A stretch of 64,000 bases of DNA, taken from an uncultured Clostridia bacterium. GTDB taxonomy: Bacteria; Bacillota; Clostridia; TANB77; CAG-508. Every line of letters begins with the position of its first letter. Position 1 is the stretch's first letter. The stretch covers positions 174,653 through 238,652 of the forward strand of contig CAKOVS010000001.1 of the NCBI GenBank assembly GCA_934122085.1, read 5' to 3'. Of the stretch, positions 60,967 through 64,000 are shown in pieces. Below the pieces are notes generated by a model, which did not search any database, was not told the DNA's origin, and saw only the letters and a program-made list of their open reading frames with translations. A program made the translations under genes and the position numbers.

Positions 60967-61758
60967 TTATAATACATCTGCAAAGTCTTTTCTTGTTCTC
61001 TTAAATATTGAGTTTCCCCATATAAATAAAATTATTGTTATCGCCCAAAATATTATTGTATATATTCCATATCCAGCAAATATTATATTTTCATCCATAA
61101 ATACTTGTCTAAATGCTGTTACTAAATACGTAAATGGTACACATTTCATTATTTTTAAAATAGTTTGATGTTCTGCTAATTGGCTTAAATTCCATATTAC
61201 TGGTGTAAACCAGAAAAATAATTGCATTACTATTCCTAATAAATTTGAAAAGTCTGGTACTATTGTTGTCACTGCTGATGTGAATCTTGTAAATGCTATA
61301 ACAAATGCATATACAGCTATTATTACATAAATTAATAATAAAATGTTAGGCATATATCCATATATAATACATATCATCGTTGCAATAGCTATTAAAAATA
61401 ATCCTACAAAACTTGATGCTACTATTGAAATTACTGGAATTATATTTACTGGAAATACTACTTTTTTTACTAAATAACTATATGTTCTAATTGAATTACT
61501 TGCTGACATTATCGTATCATTTATCCATTGCCACATTGTCATTCCTGGGAAAAACCATACCGCATATGGATAGTTTCCACTGCTTCCTGTTTTTAATATA
61601 AATTGAAATACAATTGCATATGTAAGCATAAATATGAATGGCTGTAAAAATCCCCAAATTGCCCCTAAACTTGTATTTGCAAATCTATTTTTAAAATCAT
61701 TTTTTCCTAATTGCATTATTAATTTTTTATTTTTTATTACGTCTTTAAAAAATTCCAC
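60967..61758 (-). CDS. ABC-2 polysaccharide exporter permease (Wzm/TagG-type)
   Basis: 263 residues, six helices, GTG start at 61758 (VEFFKDVIKNKKLI; AAGGAAATG about 15 bases upstream). N-terminal amphipathic FKNRFANTSLGAIWGFLQPF is diagnostic of TagG/Wzm, followed by VWFFPGMTMWQWINDTI and FTPVIWNLSQL. Forms the channel with the Wzt-type ATPase. First gene of the exporter/glycan operon. Confidence 0.93.
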   Translation of the reverse strand: MEFFKDVIKNKKLIMQLGKNDFKNRFANTSLGAIWGFLQPFIFMLTYAIVFQFILKTGSSGNYPYAVWFFPGMTMWQWINDTIMSASNSIRTYSYLVKKVVFPVNIIPVISIVASSFVGLFLIAIATMICIIYGYMPNILLLIYVIIAVYAFVIAFTRFTSAVTTIVPDFSNLLGIVMQLFFWFTPVIWNLSQLAEHQTILKIMKCVPFTYLVTAFRQVFMDENIIFAGYGIYTIIFWAITIILFIWGNSIFKRTRKDFADVL

Positions 61759-61834
61759 TTATCTTTCATTTCCTTCCTAAAAATCAATCTATTTTTTCTC
61801 GTATATTCTATATTAAAATACTATTAATGTCAAG

Positions 61835-61860
61835 AAAAAAAGGAGAAAGACTCTCCTTTT
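61835..61860 (-). terminator. Terminator upstream of the glycan operon
   Basis: Minus strand AAAAGGAGA / TTTCTCCTTTTTTT, a strong short hairpin with T-run at the end of the gene at 61859. It separates that gene from the exporter operon. Confidence 0.85.
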
Positions 61861-62626
61861 ACATTAAATCTATTATGCTTTGAATAATTTCTTTTTCTTC
61901 TAGTTGTTTTTCTTTATTTTGTGTTATAAATATTATCATTTTATCTTCATCTTTAAAATATTCATATGTTTGATACTCATCTATTTGTTCAAAATTATAA
62001 TCCAAAATTTCTCCTGTAATATCATCAATAATATAACATATACTTGAAATTCTTATTACAAATAATTTGTCTCCATTTATAATTTTTTGTATTTTTTTAT
62101 CATTTTCATTAGTGCTTTTACTATCAGTTATTTTTAAATATCCATCTGAGGTTATTTCGTATTCACTTTTGGTTATGTTTTTCAATAAATTTAAGAAACT
62201 TTTTCTGTCTTTTTCATATATCCATATTCCTGCTTTTTGAGGATGATTTTCTTGCATTATTTCATCTAATTCATTTTTATTAGGTTGCCCATTTTTTATT
62301 ATTCCAGCAAATGCTACTTTATATTTTACACTTGATTTTATTGAAATTGTTTTTTGATTATCATATCCTTGTTTTACTTCATATAAAGCATTATCGCCAG
62401 TAGCACCTACATCTTCTTTAATTTCTTCTATAATTTGTTCCTGTTCTTTTTCTGGTATCTCATCCTTTTCTTTATTTTCAACCTTTGGAGTATTTTCTTC
62501 TGTTTGCTTATTATCATTTACATTAACATTTTTGATTTTTTTCTTATTTGCTAAAACAATACTTCCTATAACAATTAGAGCTAATAATATTAAAATCAAT
62601 ATAATTTTCTTTAAATTTTTTTTCAT
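61859..62626 (-). CDS. Membrane-anchored external protein, 255 residues
   Basis: Not recognised. Basic start KKNLKK then a helix IILILILLALIVIGSIVLA (residues 8-26), an acidic linker (about 35-80, Glu-rich) and an external domain (about 80-255) with VKYKVAFAGII, AGIWIYEKDRKSFLNLL and IIDDITGEILDYNFEQI. No Cys lipobox. It follows the M14/ChW peptidase gene by 10 bases and precedes a terminator, so the two probably form an operon. Confidence 0.65.
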   Translation of the reverse strand: MKKNLKKIILILILLALIVIGSIVLANKKKIKNVNVNDNKQTEENTPKVENKEKDEIPEKEQEQIIEEIKEDVGATGDNALYEVKQGYDNQKTISIKSSVKYKVAFAGIIKNGQPNKNELDEIMQENHPQKAGIWIYEKDRKSFLNLLKNITKSEYEITSDGYLKITDSKSTNENDKKIQKIINGDKLFVIRISSICYIIDDITGEILDYNFEQIDEYQTYEYFKDEDKMIIFITQNKEKQLEEKEIIQSIIDLM

Positions 62627-62635
62627 ATTTTACTC

Positions 62636-64000
62636 CTAATTTATGTTTTTTAAAACTTTCAAAGTTGACGTTATATATTTATTAGCAAAGTCTTTATCTA
62701 TAACTGATTGATGATTATCAACTCCTACTTTAGGTAATTCTATCAATGCAGATCTTGCAACTTTTCCTGATGATCCTAAATGTTTTCTAGCCCAATCTAT
62801 TAGATATCCTGTTCCATATCTTCCATATGATGGTACATTTTCTGGAAATTTTTCTTTATAAATTGAACAAATTTCTGTGTCTCCAATTACTTGTTGAGTC
62901 CATCCATGTAAATCAATTAAAACTGTTTGCCCATCTTTTGATTTATTTTCTAGTAAAAATTTTCTTAATGCTTGAGCTTCATATGCTTGAAATGGTTCTG
63001 TACCATTGTAATTTCTTGAATCTGTACGTTTTTGATATTCTTCTCCTTCTTGCCAACATCTATTTAAATCTATTCCTTTATTCCCAGGTGCTTGACTATA
63101 TAATGTTGTTCTTCCTGGTCCATTATTTGTCCAACCATTTGTTAACCCATCTTGATTTACTCCTGGAAAAATATATATTGTCCATTTTTCTGCTAGTTCA
63201 TAATCTTTATCAGAGATTAATTTATTATAAAATTTATTTGCAATTTCTACTAATTCATATCCGTCTTTGTCCCATTTGTCTTCATATCCATGTATTGCAA
63301 ATGTAGCAAACATAACATTTTTTCCACTTCCATATTTTAAATATTTTAAGTCACTACCACCTTTTCCTGCTACCTTTAATCCTGATTGTCCATATACGCC
63401 TGATCCATATTGTATTTTTTTCTTAATACTTATATCTACAAATTCTTCTTTTATGACTTTTTCTTTTTCATCAATTACTTGCACTTTTATTCTTTTTTTG
63501 GTATTTGCAAAACCACTTAAGTCTATAGTTGTTTCAAACCCTGGCTGTGGATTGTTCTTTTCTCCACCATATCCTTTTATTTCTTCTAATACATCAGGTC
63601 TTTCTATTCTTATTATGTTATCATTTTGAAATTTATCATCTAACAATACTCTAATTTTTGTATTTTTTATATTTGTCATTACCCATCCAGATATTTTTGT
63701 TTTTTCTGCCTCTACTATTTCTTGTGGATTATCTATACATATTTTTATTTTATCTTCTTTTTTTGATTTATCTACTTTTACTTCTATAGCTTCTGCCCTT
63801 AGACACTTTCCTTCTGTTCCTGCTGTTTCTCCATCATTTGCAGTATCTTGCCATCCTATTTTTTCTACATGTAATTTATATTTTACACTATATTCTGGCA
63901 TATTCTCTAATTCTATTTTTATTGCTTCTAATCTTAGGCATTGTCCTGTTGTTCCTGCTATCTCTCCATCATATTTCCATTCTTGCCATCCTATTTTTTC
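62636..64000 (-). CDS. ChW-repeat M14 metallopeptidase (5' end beyond window)
   Basis: 454 codons are visible and the frame is open to the right edge; the ATG at 63901 is internal. The visible N-terminus holds one nearly complete and one partial clostridial hydrophobic-W repeat (EKIGWQEWKYDGEIAG, then EKIGWQDTANDGETAGTEG, each ending CLR.EAI). A short beta domain follows (about 85-190), then a zinc carboxypeptidase domain (about 200-450): zinc HxxE in AIHGYEDKW, DLNRCWQEG (substrate Arg), second His in LIDLHGW, and catalytic Glu in ALIELP. Probably surface-bound peptidoglycan or protein peptidase. Confidence 0.88.
   Translation of the reverse strand, partial: EKIGWQEWKYDGEIAGTTGQCLRLEAIKIELENMPEYSVKYKLHVEKIGWQDTANDGETAGTEGKCLRAEAIEVKVDKSKKEDKIKICIDNPQEIVEAEKTKISGWVMTNIKNTKIRVLLDDKFQNDNIIRIERPDVLEEIKGYGGEKNNPQPGFETTIDLSGFANTKKRIKVQVIDEKEKVIKEEFVDISIKKKIQYGSGVYGQSGLKVAGKGGSDLKYLKYGSGKNVMFATFAIHGYEDKWDKDGYELVEIANKFYNKLISDKDYELAEKWTIYIFPGVNQDGLTNGWTNNGPGRTTLYSQAPGNKGIDLNRCWQEGEEYQKRTDSRNYNGTEPFQAYEAQALRKFLLENKSKDGQTVLIDLHGWTQQVIGDTEICSIYKEKFPENVPSYGRYGTGYLIDWARKHLGSSGKVARSALIELPKVGVDNHQSVIDKDFANKYITSTLKVLKNIN

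Noticed and set aside
1..64000. Diversity-generating reverse transcriptase or template repeat inside the window
   Set aside because: No protein with RT motifs (YxDD, QGxxxSP) was seen, and no A-rich copy of the 12471-12590 sequence was noticed. The putative variable region must be served from elsewhere.
1..64000. CRISPR array, tRNA or rRNA genes
   Set aside because: No regularly spaced repeats, cloverleaf-like segments with GGTTCRANTC cores or rRNA signatures were recognised in the intergenic gaps, all of which are under about 260 bases without a gene.

Overview
The window is strongly AT-rich DNA (roughly 25-30% G+C by eye) from a low-G+C Gram-positive, spore-forming Clostridia-like bacterium. 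The evidence is the Firmicutes-type rpoA/ribosomal operon with zinc-ribbon S4 and L36, an S-box (SAM-I) riboswitch, a dipicolinate synthase subunit, a DUF1540 protein, ChW repeats, and very AT-biased codon use with AGGAGG-type ribosome sites. The style resembles uncultured gut Clostridia; that placement is inference. Almost every gene lies on the minus strand; only four small genes (RHH regulator, smpB, a hypothetical, rpsT) are on plus.

Region by region, in window coordinates with transcription running right to left: 1-0.8 kb holds an ECF sigma factor and its truncated membrane anti-sigma partner. 1.0-2.35 kb is metK behind a SAM-I riboswitch with its own terminator. 2.4-7.8 kb is the tail of the spc/alpha ribosomal cluster (adk, map, infA, rpmJ, rpsM, rpsK, rpsD, rpoA, rplQ) with two structured RNA segments around rpmJ. 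8-13.6 kb holds two large pseudopilin-like surface proteins with C-type-lectin/FGE-like C-termini, plus mtaB and a ROK kinase. 13.8-33.9 kb is housekeeping: smpB, fba, a divergent SecD/SecF-like pair, a rhodanese, uppP, dpaA, TPR proteins, rimO, an RNase G-like protein, pth, polA, rpmA/rplU, a YbhN-like flippase/synthase family protein, a lone tyrosine recombinase and a third pseudopilin-like protein. 34-40.1 kb has a glycosyltransferase, ppaC, hslO, a TagO/WecA-like initiating transferase, rpiB, rpsT and mreB. 40.2-61.8 kb is a large glycopolymer locus. 61.9-64 kb has a lipoprotein-like or membrane-anchored protein and the 3' part of a ChW-repeat M14 peptidase.

The glycopolymer locus combines UDP-galactofuranose supply (galE, glf), a GlfT2-like galactofuranosyltransferase, many GT2/GT4 enzymes, an ABC exporter of Wzm/Wzt type with a carbohydrate-binding Wzt tail, a methyltransferase/coiled-coil protein of WbdD-like layout, and also a Wzx-type flippase. 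Translationally coupled inside it is a glycyl radical enzyme with its radical-SAM activase, which is not an expected part of glycan biosynthesis.

The two most unusual observations are (1) the 3' end of the pseudopilin gene at 12.5-13.6 kb, a G+C-rich, NNY-codon-patterned C-lectin tail that looks like the variable region of a diversity-generating retroelement whose reverse transcriptase is not in the window, and (2) the glycyl radical enzyme/activase pair embedded in the polysaccharide operon. A third recurring pattern is a perfect hairpin inserted between the Shine-Dalgarno sequence and the start codon at two genes (secF-like, uppP), in both cases ending exactly 10 nt before the ATG.
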